This document shows, piece by piece, positions 37,029 to 50,121 of a DNA stretch of 64,000 bases. The translations under genes and the position numbers were made by a program. Source of the DNA: Thalassotalea eurytherma (GTDB lineage: Bacteria > Pseudomonadota > Gammaproteobacteria > Enterobacterales > Alteromonadaceae); contig NZ_BSSU01000001.1 of the NCBI RefSeq assembly GCF_030161415.1, forward strand, positions 1 through 64,000, given 5' to 3'. A model generated the notes under the pieces. The model ran no database searches and was not told the DNA's origin. It saw only the letters and a list, made by a program, of their open reading frames with translations. Position 1 is the stretch's first letter. Each line of letters starts with the position of its first letter.

Positions 37029-38918
37029 ATGTGGTATCAAGATTCGTTTGACGTTATTGTTGTTGGTGGTGGTCATGCTGGCACTGAAGCAGCTTTAGCA
37101 TCAGCTAGAATGGGATGTAAAACCCTTCTTCTAACACATAATATTGATACTTTAGGTCAGATGTCTTGTAACCCTGCCATTGGTGGTATTGGTAAAGGAC
37201 ATTTAGTTAAAGAAATAGATGCCTTAGGTGGCTTGATGGCACAGGCTATCGATCATAGTGCAATTCAATTTAGAACATTGAATGCCAGCAAAGGACCAGC
37301 TGTTCGAGCAACTCGTGCTCAAGCTGATCGTGTTTTATATCGATCGTTTGTAAGAAGCTTCCTTGAAAACCAAGAAAACTTAACGATATTCCAGCAACCA
37401 TGTGATGACTTGATCGTTGAAAACGATCAAGTTACTGGTGTTTCAACTCAAATGGGTTTGAAATTTAAAGGTAAAACCGTGGTGCTTACCGTAGGTACTT
37501 TCCTTGCTGGTCAAATTCATATTGGTTTAAATAATTATCAAGGTGGTCGTGCAGGTGATCCTGCGAGTGTTAATTTAGCAAGTCGTTTACGTGATATGCC
37601 GTTTAGGATCGATCGTTTAAAAACAGGTACGCCACCTCGTTTAGATGCTAGAACTCTTGATTTTTCTGTTATGCAGGAACAGCCAGGTGATACACCTCGT
37701 CCTGTATTTTCGTTTATTGGATCGCAAGAAGATCACCCTGAGCAAATCTCGTGTTATATCACCCATACAAATCAAAACACTCACGATATTATTCGCGAAG
37801 GTTTAGATCGTTCACCAATGTATACCGGTGTGATTGAAGGTGTAGGTCCACGTTATTGTCCTTCAATTGAAGACAAAATCATGCGCTTTGCAGATAAAGA
37901 TACCCATCAAATATTTGTTGAGCCTGAAGGTTTAACTACGCATGAAATTTACCCTAACGGTATTTCAACCAGTTTACCGTTTGACGTTCAAATGAACCTA
38001 GTGAGATCAATCAAAGGTTTTGAAAACGCTCATATCACACGCCCAGGCTATGCGATTGAATATGATTACTTTGATCCTCGCGATTTAAAACAAACGCTAG
38101 AATCTAAATTTATACAAAATCTTTATTTTGCTGGTCAAATCAATGGTACTACTGGCTATGAAGAAGCCGGTGCTCAAGGTTTAATTGCTGCAACCAATGC
38201 CGCATTACGCGTTCAAGAAAAAGATCAATGGATCTTAGGTCGTGACCAAGCGTATATGGGAGTGCTGATTGATGATTTAGCAACACTTGGTACCAAAGAA
38301 CCTTATCGTATGTTCACATCACGTGCAGAATATCGATTATTGCTACGTGAAGATAATGCTGACAGTCGCTTAACTGAAAAAGGTCGTGAATTAGGTTTAG
38401 TTTGTGACAAGCGTTGGGCTCGATACAATGAGAAAATGGAAAATATTGAACTTGAACGTCAACGTTTAAAGTCTACTTGGGTGCATAAAGATCATCCAGC
38501 GAAAGAAAAACTAAATACATTATTGAAGACCCCTATTTCACGTGAAGCCAATCTAGAAGATATTTTACGTCGTCCTGAAACTCGTTACGAAGATGTTATG
38601 AGTATTGAAGAATTTGGTCCTGTATTAACAGATACGCAGGCTGCTGAACAAGTAGAAATTCAAATTAAATATCAAGGTTATATTGATCGTCAAATGGACG
38701 AAATAGAGAAGAAAAAACGACACGAGAATACATTAATTCCTGTAGATTTTGATTTTACTCAAATTTCAGGGTTATCGAATGAAGTGGTTGCTAAGCTTAC
38801 TGACGCTAAACCTGAAACACTTGGTAAGGCATCTCGTATCTCTGGTATTACACCTGCGGCTATTTCATTGCTTATTGTTTATTTGAAAAAACACGGTTTA
38901 CTTCGTAAGAGCGCCTAA
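37029..38918 (+). CDS. mnmG: tRNA uridine-5-carboxymethylaminomethyl enzyme MnmG
   Basis: The FAD/NADH-dependent partner of MnmE, 629 residues, formerly GidA. It has the FAD-binding [17 protein letters not shown] (13-29), [15 protein letters not shown], and [12 protein letters not shown]. It is the first gene clockwise of oriC and is followed 5 bases later by rsmG. Confidence 0.98.
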   Translation: MWYQDSFDVIVVGGGHAGTEAALASARMGCKTLLLTHNIDTLGQMSCNPAIGGIGKGHLVKEIDALGGLMAQAIDHSAIQFRTLNASKGPAVRATRAQADRVLYRSFVRSFLENQENLTIFQQPCDDLIVENDQVTGVSTQMGLKFKGKTVVLTVGTFLAGQIHIGLNNYQGGRAGDPASVNLASRLRDMPFRIDRLKTGTPPRLDARTLDFSVMQEQPGDTPRPVFSFIGSQEDHPEQISCYITHTNQNTHDIIREGLDRSPMYTGVIEGVGPRYCPSIEDKIMRFADKDTHQIFVEPEGLTTHEIYPNGISTSLPFDVQMNLVRSIKGFENAHITRPGYAIEYDYFDPRDLKQTLESKFIQNLYFAGQINGTTGYEEAGAQGLIAATNAALRVQEKDQWILGRDQAYMGVLIDDLATLGTKEPYRMFTSRAEYRLLLREDNADSRLTEKGRELGLVCDKRWARYNEKMENIELERQRLKSTWVHKDHPAKEKLNTLLKTPISREANLEDILRRPETRYEDVMSIEEFGPVLTDTQAAEQVEIQIKYQGYIDRQMDEIEKKKRHENTLIPVDFDFTQISGLSNEVVAKLTDAKPETLGKASRISGITPAAISLLIVYLKKHGLLRKSA

Positions 38919-38923
38919 TATCC

Positions 38924-39553
38924 ATGACATATGAATCATCACTTCGTCAGTTAATTGATAAAACTGAACTTGACGTTACTGATCAGCAAATTACTCAATT
39001 AAGCCAATATGTTGAATTGCTGCACAAATGGAACAAGGCTTACAATTTAACTTCTGTTCGTGATCCTCAAGACATGTTAATTAAACATATCCTTGATTCA
39101 TTAGTTGTTGGCCAGCACTTGAATGGTCAACACTTTATCGATGTTGGTACAGGTCCCGGGTTACCTGGAATTCCATTGGCGATCTTGTATCCTGAGCGTA
39201 AATTTGTTTTATTAGACTCATTAGGTAAACGAATTACTTTTTTGCGCCAAGTTGTTTATCAGCTAAAGCTAGAAAACGTAACGCCAGTGCAGATGCGAGT
39301 AGAGAAATATCCTATAGAGCAGCCATTTGATGGTGTGTTATCTCGAGCATTTGCGTCTTTACAAGACATGGTTACATGGTGCTCTCATCTTATTGATGAA
39401 AAAGGTTCTTTTTACGCGCTAAAAGGGCAATTCCCTGCAGAAGAAATTGAATTATTGCCAGAAAACATTAAAGTAGCTAATAGCTATCCGCTTACCGTGC
39501 CAAATTTAGACGGTGAACGACACTTAATTGAACTAAAAAAGCACAATAACTAA
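38924..39553 (+). CDS. rsmG: 16S rRNA m7G527 methyltransferase
   Basis: 209 residues, formerly GidB. The SAM-binding motif [17 protein letters not shown] and the HILDSL block are clear. It modifies G527 in the decoding region. It lies between mnmG (5-base gap) and parA (16-base gap), the conserved gid-par order. Confidence 0.97.
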   Translation: MTYESSLRQLIDKTELDVTDQQITQLSQYVELLHKWNKAYNLTSVRDPQDMLIKHILDSLVVGQHLNGQHFIDVGTGPGLPGIPLAILYPERKFVLLDSLGKRITFLRQVVYQLKLENVTPVQMRVEKYPIEQPFDGVLSRAFASLQDMVTWCSHLIDEKGSFYALKGQFPAEEIELLPENIKVANSYPLTVPNLDGERHLIELKKHNN

Positions 39554-39569
39554 AACGTTCGAGGACTTC

Positions 39570-40367
39570 GTGGGAAAAATTATCGCGGTTGCCAACCAAA
39601 AAGGTGGTGTTGGCAAAACAACAACATCAGTTAATTTAGCCGCTTCACTAGCTGCAACCAAGCGAAAAGTATTGTTGATCGATCTTGATCCTCAAGGTAA
39701 CGCGACGATGGGTAGTGGTGTAGATAAATATGAAGTACACGCCACCTGTTACGAACTTTTAGTTGAAGAACAACCTGTAGAACAAGTTATTGTTAAAGAT
39801 ACGGCAGGTGTTTATGATCTTATCGCAGCAAATACTGACGTAACCGCCGCTGAAATTAAGCTGATGGAGTTTTATGCTCGTGAACTTCGCTTAAAGACAG
39901 CGTTAGCTGAAGCTAAAAATCACTATGATTTTATTATCATTGACTGCCCGCCATCATTAAACATGTTAACCGTAAACGCGATGGCTGCTGCTGATTCAGT
40001 GCTTGTTCCTATGCAGTGCGAATATTATGCTCTCGAAGGTTTAACAGCACTGATGGACACTATTTCTAAGTTGCAGTCAGTGGTGAATAGTAACCTACAT
40101 ATCGAAGGTATTTTGCGCACAATGTACGATCCTCGCAATCGTTTAGCTAACGATGTGTCAGAACAATTGAAACGTCATTTTGGCGATAAAGTATACCGTA
40201 CAGTTATTCCTCGCAATGTTCGCCTTGCAGAAGCGCCAAGTTTTGGTGCTCCTGCCATGTATTACGACAAGTCTTCAACTGGCGCTAAAGCTTATTTAGC
40301 ATTAGCAGGTGAAATACTAAAGCGTAATGATGTAAAATCGGCATCTGCAAAAAATACAGTTAGTTAA
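39570..40367 (+). CDS. parA: Chromosome partitioning ATPase ParA
   Basis: 265 residues; a Walker-type ATPase with the deviant Walker A ANQKGGVGKTTTSVNLAASL (8-27) and IIDCPPSLNML. It starts with GTG after GAGGA. With ParB and the two parS sites in recF it forms the origin-segregation system. Confidence 0.97.
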   Translation: MGKIIAVANQKGGVGKTTTSVNLAASLAATKRKVLLIDLDPQGNATMGSGVDKYEVHATCYELLVEEQPVEQVIVKDTAGVYDLIAANTDVTAAEIKLMEFYARELRLKTALAEAKNHYDFIIIDCPPSLNMLTVNAMAAADSVLVPMQCEYYALEGLTALMDTISKLQSVVNSNLHIEGILRTMYDPRNRLANDVSEQLKRHFGDKVYRTVIPRNVRLAEAPSFGAPAMYYDKSSTGAKAYLALAGEILKRNDVKSASAKNTVS

Positions 40368-40385
40368 TAAAAACCAAGGAAAACT

Positions 40386-41279
40386 ATGAGTCCGTCAAAA
40401 AGAAGAGGCTTAGGCCGAGGTCTTGATGCCCTGCTTACCAATGCACCAACTCAACAACAGACATCAACGGACACAACTAATAATGCTGATACCATTAAAG
40501 ATGGTGATTTAAAATCCTTACCTATCGATATGCTTCAACCAGGCAAATATCAACCAAGAAAAGATATGTCACCAGAGGCGTTAGAAGAATTATCAGACTC
40601 CATTAAAGCGCAAGGTGTTATTCAACCAGTTGTCGTTCGTGCTATTGACGATAATAAATTCGAAATAATTGCTGGTGAACGTCGTTGGCGTGCTGCTCAA
40701 ATTGCAAAATTGGAAGAAATTCCCTGCTTAATTAAAAACGTTCAAGACGAAGCAGCTGTAGCAATTGCATTAATCGAAAATATTCAACGTGAAGATTTAA
40801 ATGCAATGGAAGAAGCCATCGCATTAGATAGATTGCTAACTGAATTTGAATTAACGCACCAAGAAGTGGCAGACGCTGTTGGAAAATCGCGCACAACCGT
40901 ATCCAACTTGTTACGTTTAAATAATCTAAATGAAGAAGTTAAAACACTACTTGAACATGGTGATTTAGAAATGGGGCATGCTAGAGCACTACTTGCTTTG
41001 GAAAATGATGTTCAAACTAATACAGCACGAGCTGTTGTCGCAAAAGAGCTTACCGTTCGCGAAACTGAAGCACTCATTAAGAAAGTACTAACCCCTGAAG
41101 AACCTAAGGCTGAAAAGGTTAAAGATCCTGATACACAGTCGCTAGAGCAAAATTTAACAGAAAAATTAGGTTCACAAGTTACAATTAATCACAATAAAAA
41201 AGGCAAAGGTAAGCTTGTTATCTCATACTCTGATTTAACTGAACTTGATTCAATTGTGTCTCGATTTGGCTCATTTTAA
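40386..41279 (+). CDS. parB: Chromosome partitioning protein ParB
   Basis: 297 residues. The N-terminal KRRGLGRGLDALL stretch is typical of the ParA-stimulating region. The CTP-binding domain has GERRWRAAQIA and ENIQREDLNAMEEA, a helix-turn-helix (HQEVADAVGKSRTTVSNLLRLN) reads parS, and a C-terminal dimer domain follows. The start has AAGGA. It is the last gene of the rsmG-parA-parB group before a terminator. Confidence 0.97.
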   Translation: MSPSKRRGLGRGLDALLTNAPTQQQTSTDTTNNADTIKDGDLKSLPIDMLQPGKYQPRKDMSPEALEELSDSIKAQGVIQPVVVRAIDDNKFEIIAGERRWRAAQIAKLEEIPCLIKNVQDEAAVAIALIENIQREDLNAMEEAIALDRLLTEFELTHQEVADAVGKSRTTVSNLLRLNNLNEEVKTLLEHGDLEMGHARALLALENDVQTNTARAVVAKELTVRETEALIKKVLTPEEPKAEKVKDPDTQSLEQNLTEKLGSQVTINHNKKGKGKLVISYSDLTELDSIVSRFGSF

Positions 41280-41333
41280 CGAATAAATATGCAGCATTGA
41301 TAACTAATCATATTTATAGTGACTATTTGTTTT

Positions 41334-41360
41334 AAAAAGGGGCGTTTAGCGCCCTTTTTT
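41334..41360 (+). terminator. Terminator after parB
   Basis: A stem AAAAAGGG / CCCTTTTT with a GC-rich inner part and TTTA loop, ending in six T, 55 bases beyond parB. It separates the par genes from the atp operon. Confidence 0.85.
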
Positions 41361-41492
41361 GCAAAAATGAAATGCCCTATTTTGTTGCAAAAAAAGCGTA
41401 AACCAGTATACTTGCGCTGACTTTTTTTAAGATAAAATTATTCTTAAAGATTAGGTAGTCAATACGAATATGTTACTAGATGATAGTCAGTT

Positions 41493-41888
41493 ATGAACAA
41501 GCTAGCTCAAAAAGGGCGAATGATTGCGATTAGGCAATTGAAAATCACCCTGATTATCATTGTATTATCGGTATTGGTTAACCTGGGTATGTTTGGCTTT
41601 TCCTTTGCTCAATCAGCCGCATTAGGCGGAATTGTAGCGTTATTACCAAACATGCTTTTTGCCTATAAAGCATTTCAATATGCTGGGGCAAGCGCCTCAC
41701 GTAAAGTAGTTGATGCTTTTAACAGTGGCGTGAAATTGAAATTAGTGTTGTCAGCAATATTATTTGCTTTGTGTTTTAAGTTTATAGAAAACTTAGTGCT
41801 GCCACCTTTTTTCATTACATATTTTTTAGCGATGTTTGCACCTTTTGTGCAGGCTGTCGTAAACAGTTTTACTATTAATCAACAATAA
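41493..41888 (+). CDS. atpI: ATP synthase protein I
   Basis: 131 residues with about four transmembrane segments (for example 18-38 and 40-60). It is a non-structural assembly factor of the F-ATPase thought to help c-ring formation. The sequence is variable, as usual for AtpI, and the call rests on its membrane pattern and its place 12 bases before atpB. Confidence 0.88.
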   Translation: MNKLAQKGRMIAIRQLKITLIIIVLSVLVNLGMFGFSFAQSAALGGIVALLPNMLFAYKAFQYAGASASRKVVDAFNSGVKLKLVLSAILFALCFKFIENLVLPPFFITYFLAMFAPFVQAVVNSFTINQQ

Positions 41889-41897
41889 TTGGGATAA

Positions 41898-42728
<831 letters not shown>

Positions 42729-42730
42729 CT

Positions 42731-42796
42731 CTTCGGGATTGAGTTAGGCGGCCATATTCGTTTGTTATTGAATGAATATGGTCAAAAAACCCGAAG
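42731..42796 (+). promoter_or_regulatory. Large nested stem-loop between atpB and atpE
   Basis: The outer arms CTTCGGG / CCCGAAG (42731-42737 with 42790-42796) enclose an inner 8-bp stem CCATATTC / GAATATGG (42752-42759 with 42774-42781). A short hairpin GGAC / GTCC (42803-42806, 42812-42815) follows. No T run follows, so termination is unlikely. Inference: an mRNA-processing or stability element that helps raise c-subunit synthesis above that of subunit a. Confidence 0.6.
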
Positions 42797-42861
42797 GGTT
42801 TAGGACAGGATGTCCAAAAGAATTTTTTAATTTTTTAACTTTATAACTTACTTTAAAATAA

Positions 42862-43092
<231 letters not shown>

Positions 43093-43139
43093 TCAATAGC
43101 TATTTTTCATTTCGCGAATAAATTATAGGAGGTACACAA

Positions 43140-43610
43140 ATGAACATTAACGTTACCTTAATCGGTGAATTAATCGCATTTGTCGTATTTGTATTATTCT
43201 GCATGAAGTACGTATGGCCACCATTAATGGGTGCCATAGAAGAACGTCAGAAAACTATTGCTGATGGTCTTGCTGCTTCTGATCGTGCAGCTAAAGAGCT
43301 TGAATTAGCTCAAAGCAAAGCGACTGCTCAACTAAAAGAAGCGAAAGCTCAAGCGGCTGAAATTATTGAAGCTGCTAAAAAGCGTGAAGCACAATTAGTT
43401 GATGAAGCTGCGGAAAAAGCACAAGCAGAGCGCGAGAAAATCGTTGCTTCTGGCTATGCAGAAATTGAGTCTGAACGCAATCGCGCTAAAGAAGAGCTAC
43501 GTGCACAAGTTGCCGCTCTTGCTGTAGTCGGTGCCGAGAAAATTCTTGAGCGTTCAATTGATGCCGCTGAACATAGCGACATCTTAGATAAACTTGTCGC
43601 TGAGCTTTAA
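43140..43610 (+). CDS. atpF: F-ATPase subunit b
   Basis: 156 residues: one N-terminal membrane helix (about 5-26) and a long charged Ala/Glu/Lys coiled coil forming the peripheral stalk. It starts after AGGAGG and lies 14 bases before atpH. Confidence 0.97.
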   Translation: MNINVTLIGELIAFVVFVLFCMKYVWPPLMGAIEERQKTIADGLAASDRAAKELELAQSKATAQLKEAKAQAAEIIEAAKKREAQLVDEAAEKAQAEREKIVASGYAEIESERNRAKEELRAQVAALAVVGAEKILERSIDAAEHSDILDKLVAEL

Positions 43611-43624
43611 GAGGAATAAGCACT

Positions 43625-44158
43625 ATGTCTGAATTGACAACGGTTGCTCGTCCTTATGCTAAAGCAGCGTTCGAATATGCTGTTGAAGCTAATGCCGTAG
43701 ACAACTGGTTAGAAATGCTAGTGTTTGCTGCTGAAGTTTCTCAAAACGAAACAATGGAAGCCTACCTTGCTGGTGGTGCATCTGTTGAACAATCTCAAGA
43801 GTTATTCTTGAAAGTTTGTGATGAACAGCTAAGCAGCAATGGCCAAAACTTTATTAAAGTTTTGGCTGAAAACGAACGTCTGTTGGTGCTACCACAAATT
43901 GCTACTCAATTTAGCGAACTTAAAGCTGAATATGAAAAAGTAATTTCTGTGGATGTAACTTCTGCGGTTGAGTTAACTGCAGAACAACAAACTACATTAA
44001 GCGCCGCGCTTGAAAAGCGTTTGGCTCGTAAAGTAAAGCTCAATTGTATGGTTGACGCTAACGTAGTGTCTGGTCTTGTAATCAAGGCAGGTGACATGGT
44101 TATCGATGGTTCAGTACGAGGTAAACTGAGCCGCTTAGCAACAACAATACAATCTTAA
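43625..44158 (+). CDS. atpH: F-ATPase subunit delta
   Basis: 177 residues, with N-terminal [12 protein letters not shown] typical of delta. It links the b stalk to the top of the alpha/beta hexamer. It has 14-base gaps on both sides in the operon. Confidence 0.96.
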   Translation: MSELTTVARPYAKAAFEYAVEANAVDNWLEMLVFAAEVSQNETMEAYLAGGASVEQSQELFLKVCDEQLSSNGQNFIKVLAENERLLVLPQIATQFSELKAEYEKVISVDVTSAVELTAEQQTTLSAALEKRLARKVKLNCMVDANVVSGLVIKAGDMVIDGSVRGKLSRLATTIQS

Positions 44159-44172
44159 CTGGGGAACAGAGC

Positions 44173-45714
44173 ATGCAACTGAATTCCACTGAAATCGCTG
44201 AACTGATCAAAAAACGTATTGAACAGTTTGACGTAGTTAGTGAAGCTCGTAATGAAGGTACTATCGTTTCAGTAACTGACGGTATCATTCGCATCCACGG
44301 TCTTGCTGATGTAATGCAAGGTGAGATGATCGAACTTCCAGGCAACCGCTACGCAATCGCGTTAAACCTTGACCGTGATTCGGTAGGTGCGGTAGTTATG
44401 GGTCCATACGCTGACCTTGCCGAAGGCGTAAAAGTTAAAGGTACAGGTCGTATCTTAGAAGTACCTGTAGGACGCGGTTTATTAGGCCGTGTTGTTAACA
44501 CTTTAGGTGAACCAATTGACGGCAAAGGCCCAATTGACAACGATGGTTTCGCACCAGTTGAAGTTGTAGCACCAGGTGTTATCGATCGTAAATCAGTTGA
44601 TGAGCCAGTTCAAACTGGTATCAAATCAATTGACTCAATGATTCCAATTGGTCGTGGTCAACGTGAACTTATCATCGGTGACCGTCAAATTGGTAAATCT
44701 GCGATCGCACTAGACGCAATTATCAACCAAAAAGACACTGGCATTAAGTGTGTATATGTAGCAATCGGTCAGAAAGCTTCTACTGTTGCTAACTTAGTAC
44801 GTAACTTAGAAGAGCACGGCGCGTTAGAAAACACTATCGTTGTTGTTGCATCTGCTTCTGAAGCTGCAGCACTACAATACTTATCTGCTTACTCTGGTTG
44901 TACTATGGGTGAATACTTCCGTGACCGCGGTGAAGATGCACTAATCGTATATGATGATTTATCAAAGCAAGCTGTTGCTTACCGTCAAATCTCATTACTT
45001 TTACGTCGTCCGCCAGGTCGTGAAGCATACCCAGGTGACGTTTTCTACTTGCACTCACGTTTACTAGAACGTGCTGCTCGTGTAAACGAAGACTACGTAG
45101 AGCGTTTCACTAACGGTGAAGTAAAAGGTAAAACAGGTTCTTTAACTGCATTACCTATCATCGAAACGCAAGCAGGTGACGTATCAGCATTCGTACCAAC
45201 TAACGTAATTTCAATTACCGATGGTCAAATCTTCCTAGAGTCTGATTTATTCAACTCAGGTATTCGTCCAGCGGTTAACGCAGGTATCTCGGTATCTCGT
45301 GTTGGTGGTGCAGCGCAAACGAAAATCATCAAGAAACTTGGTGGTGGTATCCGTTTAGCATTAGCACAGTACGCTGAATTAGCGGCATTCGCTCAATTTG
45401 CATCTGACTTAGATGACGCAACTCGCGCTCAATTAGAGCACGGTCAACGCGTAACTGAGCTAATGAAGCAAAAGCAATTTAGCCCATTGTCTATCGCTGA
45501 AACTGCAGTATCGTTATTTGCCGCTGAAAAAGGCTACTTAAACGATATTGAAATTGACAAAGTTGTTGATTTTGAAGAAGCGTTACGTACTTACGTAAAC
45601 AATGATCACGCTGAGTTGATGGCTACTATCAACGAAAAGGGTGACTATAACAAAGATATCGAGTCTGGTTTAGCGAAAGCGATTGAAGCTTTCAAAGCTA
45701 CCCAAACTTGGTAA
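44173..45714 (+). CDS. atpA: F-ATPase subunit alpha
   Basis: 513 residues, the same length as E. coli. The non-catalytic nucleotide-binding P-loop reads GDRQIGKSA, and the family signature [13 protein letters not shown] is present. It forms the F1 hexamer with AtpD. Confidence 0.98.
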   Translation: MQLNSTEIAELIKKRIEQFDVVSEARNEGTIVSVTDGIIRIHGLADVMQGEMIELPGNRYAIALNLDRDSVGAVVMGPYADLAEGVKVKGTGRILEVPVGRGLLGRVVNTLGEPIDGKGPIDNDGFAPVEVVAPGVIDRKSVDEPVQTGIKSIDSMIPIGRGQRELIIGDRQIGKSAIALDAIINQKDTGIKCVYVAIGQKASTVANLVRNLEEHGALENTIVVVASASEAAALQYLSAYSGCTMGEYFRDRGEDALIVYDDLSKQAVAYRQISLLLRRPPGREAYPGDVFYLHSRLLERAARVNEDYVERFTNGEVKGKTGSLTALPIIETQAGDVSAFVPTNVISITDGQIFLESDLFNSGIRPAVNAGISVSRVGGAAQTKIIKKLGGGIRLALAQYAELAAFAQFASDLDDATRAQLEHGQRVTELMKQKQFSPLSIAETAVSLFAAEKGYLNDIEIDKVVDFEEALRTYVNNDHAELMATINEKGDYNKDIESGLAKAIEAFKATQTW

Positions 45715-45741
45715 TTAGTTAACCTTTTCGGGAGATTAGTC

Positions 45742-46602
45742 ATGTCCGGCGCTAAAGAGATAAAATCGAAGATTGGAAGTGTACAAAATACACAGAAGAT
45801 CACCAGCGCGATGGAAATGGTTGCAGCCTCTAAAATGCGCAGAGCGCAAGATGGAATGGCTGCCTCTCGTCCATACGCTGAAAATATGCGAAATGTGATC
45901 GGTCACATCGCGCTAGGTAACTTAGAATATCGCCATCCATATTTGGAAGAGCGTGAAGTTAAGCGCGTAGGCTATATCGTCATCTCAACAGACCGTGGTT
46001 TGTGTGGTGGCTTAAACATTAACTTGTTTAAGCAAGTACTTGCAGATGCTGCTAAATGGCAGGGTCAAGGTGCAGAAGTTGAATTTGGTGTTGTTGGCTC
46101 TAAAGCTACTTCATTCTTTAACAACATGGGCGCTAAAGTAACATCACAAATTTCAGGTTTGGGAGATAGTCCTTCAGTAACTGACCTTATTGGTAGTGTT
46201 AGAGTTATGCTGAATGCCTATGATAATGGCGAAATTGATAGGCTGTTCGTGGTTTACAATAAATTTGTTAATACCATGACGCAACAGCCAACAATCGATC
46301 AACTTTTACCTTTGCCTAAGTCAGATGATGACGAAATTAAGCACCGTTGGGATTACGTTTACGAACCAGACGCTCAAGTATTACTTGATCAGTTATTAGT
46401 TCGTTATACGGAATCACAAGTGTACCAGGGCGTTGTTGAAAACCTCGCATGTGAGCAAGCTGCTCGTATGGTTGCGATGAAAGCCGCAACAGATAATGCA
46501 GGTGATTTAATTGACGATTTACAATTGGTATATAACAAAGCGCGTCAAGCAAGTATTACTCAAGAATTGAGTGAGATTTGTGCAGGTGCAGCAGCGGTAT
46601 AA
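45742..46602 (+). CDS. atpG: F-ATPase subunit gamma
   Basis: 286 residues; the central rotor shaft. The N-terminal helix [20 protein letters not shown] and the C-terminal helix ending [15 protein letters not shown] are the two halves of the coiled coil. Confidence 0.98.
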   Translation: MSGAKEIKSKIGSVQNTQKITSAMEMVAASKMRRAQDGMAASRPYAENMRNVIGHIALGNLEYRHPYLEEREVKRVGYIVISTDRGLCGGLNINLFKQVLADAAKWQGQGAEVEFGVVGSKATSFFNNMGAKVTSQISGLGDSPSVTDLIGSVRVMLNAYDNGEIDRLFVVYNKFVNTMTQQPTIDQLLPLPKSDDDEIKHRWDYVYEPDAQVLLDQLLVRYTESQVYQGVVENLACEQAARMVAMKAATDNAGDLIDDLQLVYNKARQASITQELSEICAGAAAV

Positions 46603-46624
46603 GCAAAGGTTCTTACTTTAATAA

Positions 46625-48034
<1,410 letters not shown>

Positions 48035-48065
48035 TTTAGCTTTAGAAAGCAATTAGGAGGTCACA

Positions 48066-48488
48066 ATGGCAGCAATGACTGTAAATCTGAATGTAGTAAG
48101 TGCAGAAGAAGAATTATTTTCTGGTAGCATCGAATCATTACAGATCACTGGTAGCGAAGGTGAGTTAGGTGTAATGCCTGGCCACGCACCTTTGCTGACC
48201 TCACTAAAACCTGGTATGGCTCGCATTGTCAAAAAAGGTGGTGAAGAAGAAGTTCTTTACTTATCTGGCGGCATGTTAGAAGTTCAACCAAATAATGTAA
48301 CCGTGTTAGCTGATGTAGCTACACGTGTTGCAGACTTAGATGAGCAAGAAGCTAACGAAGCTAAACGTCGCGCTGAACAGCATTTAAATGCTCAAGGTGG
48401 CGATGTAGATTATGCTGAAGCAGCTTCTGAATTAGCACGCGCAGTTGCACAATTACGTGTAATCCAAGCAGCTAAGAAGAAAATCTAA
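48066..48488 (+). CDS. atpC: F-ATPase subunit epsilon
   Basis: 140 residues: an N-terminal beta sandwich (with [19 protein letters not shown]) and C-terminal helical hairpin that can inhibit ATP hydrolysis. It starts after AGGAGG. It is the last gene of atpIBEFHAGDC. Confidence 0.97.
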   Translation: MAAMTVNLNVVSAEEELFSGSIESLQITGSEGELGVMPGHAPLLTSLKPGMARIVKKGGEEEVLYLSGGMLEVQPNNVTVLADVATRVADLDEQEANEAKRRAEQHLNAQGGDVDYAEAASELARAVAQLRVIQAAKKKI

Positions 48489-48520
48489 GAGCTATATCAA
48501 ACACTAGTTTTAGTGACGAT

Positions 48521-48556
48521 AAAACGAGTTTTCACTTTGTGGAAGCTCGTTTTTTT
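48521..48556 (+). terminator. Terminator of the atp operon
   Basis: Outer stem AAAACGAG / CTCGTTTT with an inner TTCAC / GTGGA stem around TTT, then a T run, 33 bases past atpC. Confidence 0.88.
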
Positions 48557-48702
48557 ATGTCTAATGATAAACATTAACCCTTAATGCTATTCCTTTAATT
48601 ATTGTTTAAAAAACTTAATATTGAGCAAACAATAATTAATACCATCTACACATAAAAGTCGTTAAACTAGGCACAAATAATAAAGGAATAATGGCTTAAT
48701 TC

Positions 48703-50076
48703 ATGTCTCTTTCAGTTGTCATACTTGCTGCGGGTAAAGGCACCCGTATGCGTTCAAGTTTACCAAAAGTTTTACACCCCGTTGCACATAAACCTATGGT
48801 CGGTCATGTTATCGATGCTGCACGTCAGGTTAATGCCGAAAATATATATCTTGTTTATGGTTTTGGTGGTGATGTATTAAAGGCGCAAATTACGGGTGAT
48901 GATTTAACCTTTGTTGAACAAGCTGAACAGCTAGGTACAGGTCATGCTGTAGATATGGCTTCACCTTTTTTAAAAGACGATGAAGACGTTTTAGTGCTTT
49001 ATGGTGATGTACCATTAACTAAAGTATCAACCCTAGAGAGCTTAATTGCCGCTAAACCTGAAAATGGTATGGCGTTGCTAACGGTTAAGTTAGCAAACCC
49101 GACAGGTTATGGTCGTATTATTCGTGCTGATTTGCCTCAAGGAAATGACACAGTCGTAGGTATTGTTGAGCAAAAAGATGCATCGGTTGAGCAACTTGCG
49201 ATTAATGAGTGTAATACTGGTATTTTATTAGCCAATGGTGGTGATTTAAAACGTTGGCTAAGCAACCTATCTAATGACAATGCACAAGGTGAATATTATC
49301 TAACCGATATTATCGCTGCTTGTCATAATGAAGGTAAAGTCATTGCGACAGCGCACCCTGATAGTGAAATAGAAGTTGAAGGCGCCAATAACCGCGTACA
49401 ACTGGCACAATTAGAGCGTGCTTATCAATTACGCCAAGCTGAAACATTAATGATTGCTGGCGCGAGTTTACGTGATCCAAACCGTATTGATATTCGCGGT
49501 AATGTTAGCGTTGGTCAAGAAGTTGTGATTGATGTAAATTGTATTTTCGAAGGTGACGTTACTATCGCTAATAACGTAACCATTGGTGCAAATTGTATTT
49601 TGAAAAACTGTACGATTGGTGAAGGCGCTGTCATTAAACCCAATACCATGATTGAAGATGCTGTTATAGGCGAATTAGCATCAGCCGGTCCATTTGCTCG
49701 TATTCGTCCAGGTTCAGAATTAAAGCGTGATGCCCATATCGGTAACTTCGTTGAGATGAAAAAATCGACGTTAGGTGAAGGCGCTAAAGCAGGTCATTTA
49801 ACTTATTTAGGTGACGCAGAGGTTGGCGCTAAAGCCAATATAGGTGCAGGTACTATTACCTGTAACTATGACGGCGTAAACAAATCAAAAACCGTGATCG
49901 GTGAAAATGCATTTATCGGTTCAAACGCGTCACTCGTTGCGCCTGTGGTTATTGGTGATAATGCAACAACGGGTGCTGGCTCTGTTATTGTTAAAGACGT
50001 TGAAGCCAGCGCATTAGCGGTAGCTCGTGGCAAACAGCGTAATATCGCTAACTGGAAACGACCAACAAAAAAGTAG
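48703..50076 (+). CDS. glmU: Bifunctional GlmU: N-acetylglucosamine-1-P uridyltransferase / glucosamine-1-P acetyltransferase
   Basis: Makes UDP-GlcNAc for peptidoglycan and LPS. It is 457 residues. The N-terminal nucleotidyltransferase has [19 protein letters not shown] (8-26); the C-terminal left-handed beta-helix acetyltransferase has [25 protein letters not shown]. The gene order atpC-glmU with glmS further on is widespread. Here glmS lies about 8 kb downstream, with other genes between. Confidence 0.98.
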   Translation: MSLSVVILAAGKGTRMRSSLPKVLHPVAHKPMVGHVIDAARQVNAENIYLVYGFGGDVLKAQITGDDLTFVEQAEQLGTGHAVDMASPFLKDDEDVLVLYGDVPLTKVSTLESLIAAKPENGMALLTVKLANPTGYGRIIRADLPQGNDTVVGIVEQKDASVEQLAINECNTGILLANGGDLKRWLSNLSNDNAQGEYYLTDIIAACHNEGKVIATAHPDSEIEVEGANNRVQLAQLERAYQLRQAETLMIAGASLRDPNRIDIRGNVSVGQEVVIDVNCIFEGDVTIANNVTIGANCILKNCTIGEGAVIKPNTMIEDAVIGELASAGPFARIRPGSELKRDAHIGNFVEMKKSTLGEGAKAGHLTYLGDAEVGAKANIGAGTITCNYDGVNKSKTVIGENAFIGSNASLVAPVVIGDNATTGAGSVIVKDVEASALAVARGKQRNIANWKRPTKK

Positions 50077-50093
50077 TTACTTAATGACGACAC

Positions 50094-50121
50094 AAGGCTA
50101 GGTTATCCCCTAGCCTTTTTT
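50094..50121 (+). terminator. Terminator after glmU, inside the 3' end of the BCCT gene
   Basis: A 9-bp stem AAGGCTAGG / CCTAGCCTT (50094-50102 with 50109-50117) followed by TTTTTAT. Its right arm is read on the minus strand as the last codons of the convergent carrier gene. Confidence 0.85.

Noticed and set aside
38534-38549. parS-like TATTTCACGTGAAGCC in mnmG
   Set aside because: Three mismatches to the 16-bp site, and it reads as ordinary conserved MnmG sequence. ParB could bind weakly, but I do not call it parS.
42731-42796. atpB-atpE stem-loop as an intrinsic terminator
   Set aside because: No T run follows, and termination there would cut off seven essential ATP synthase genes.
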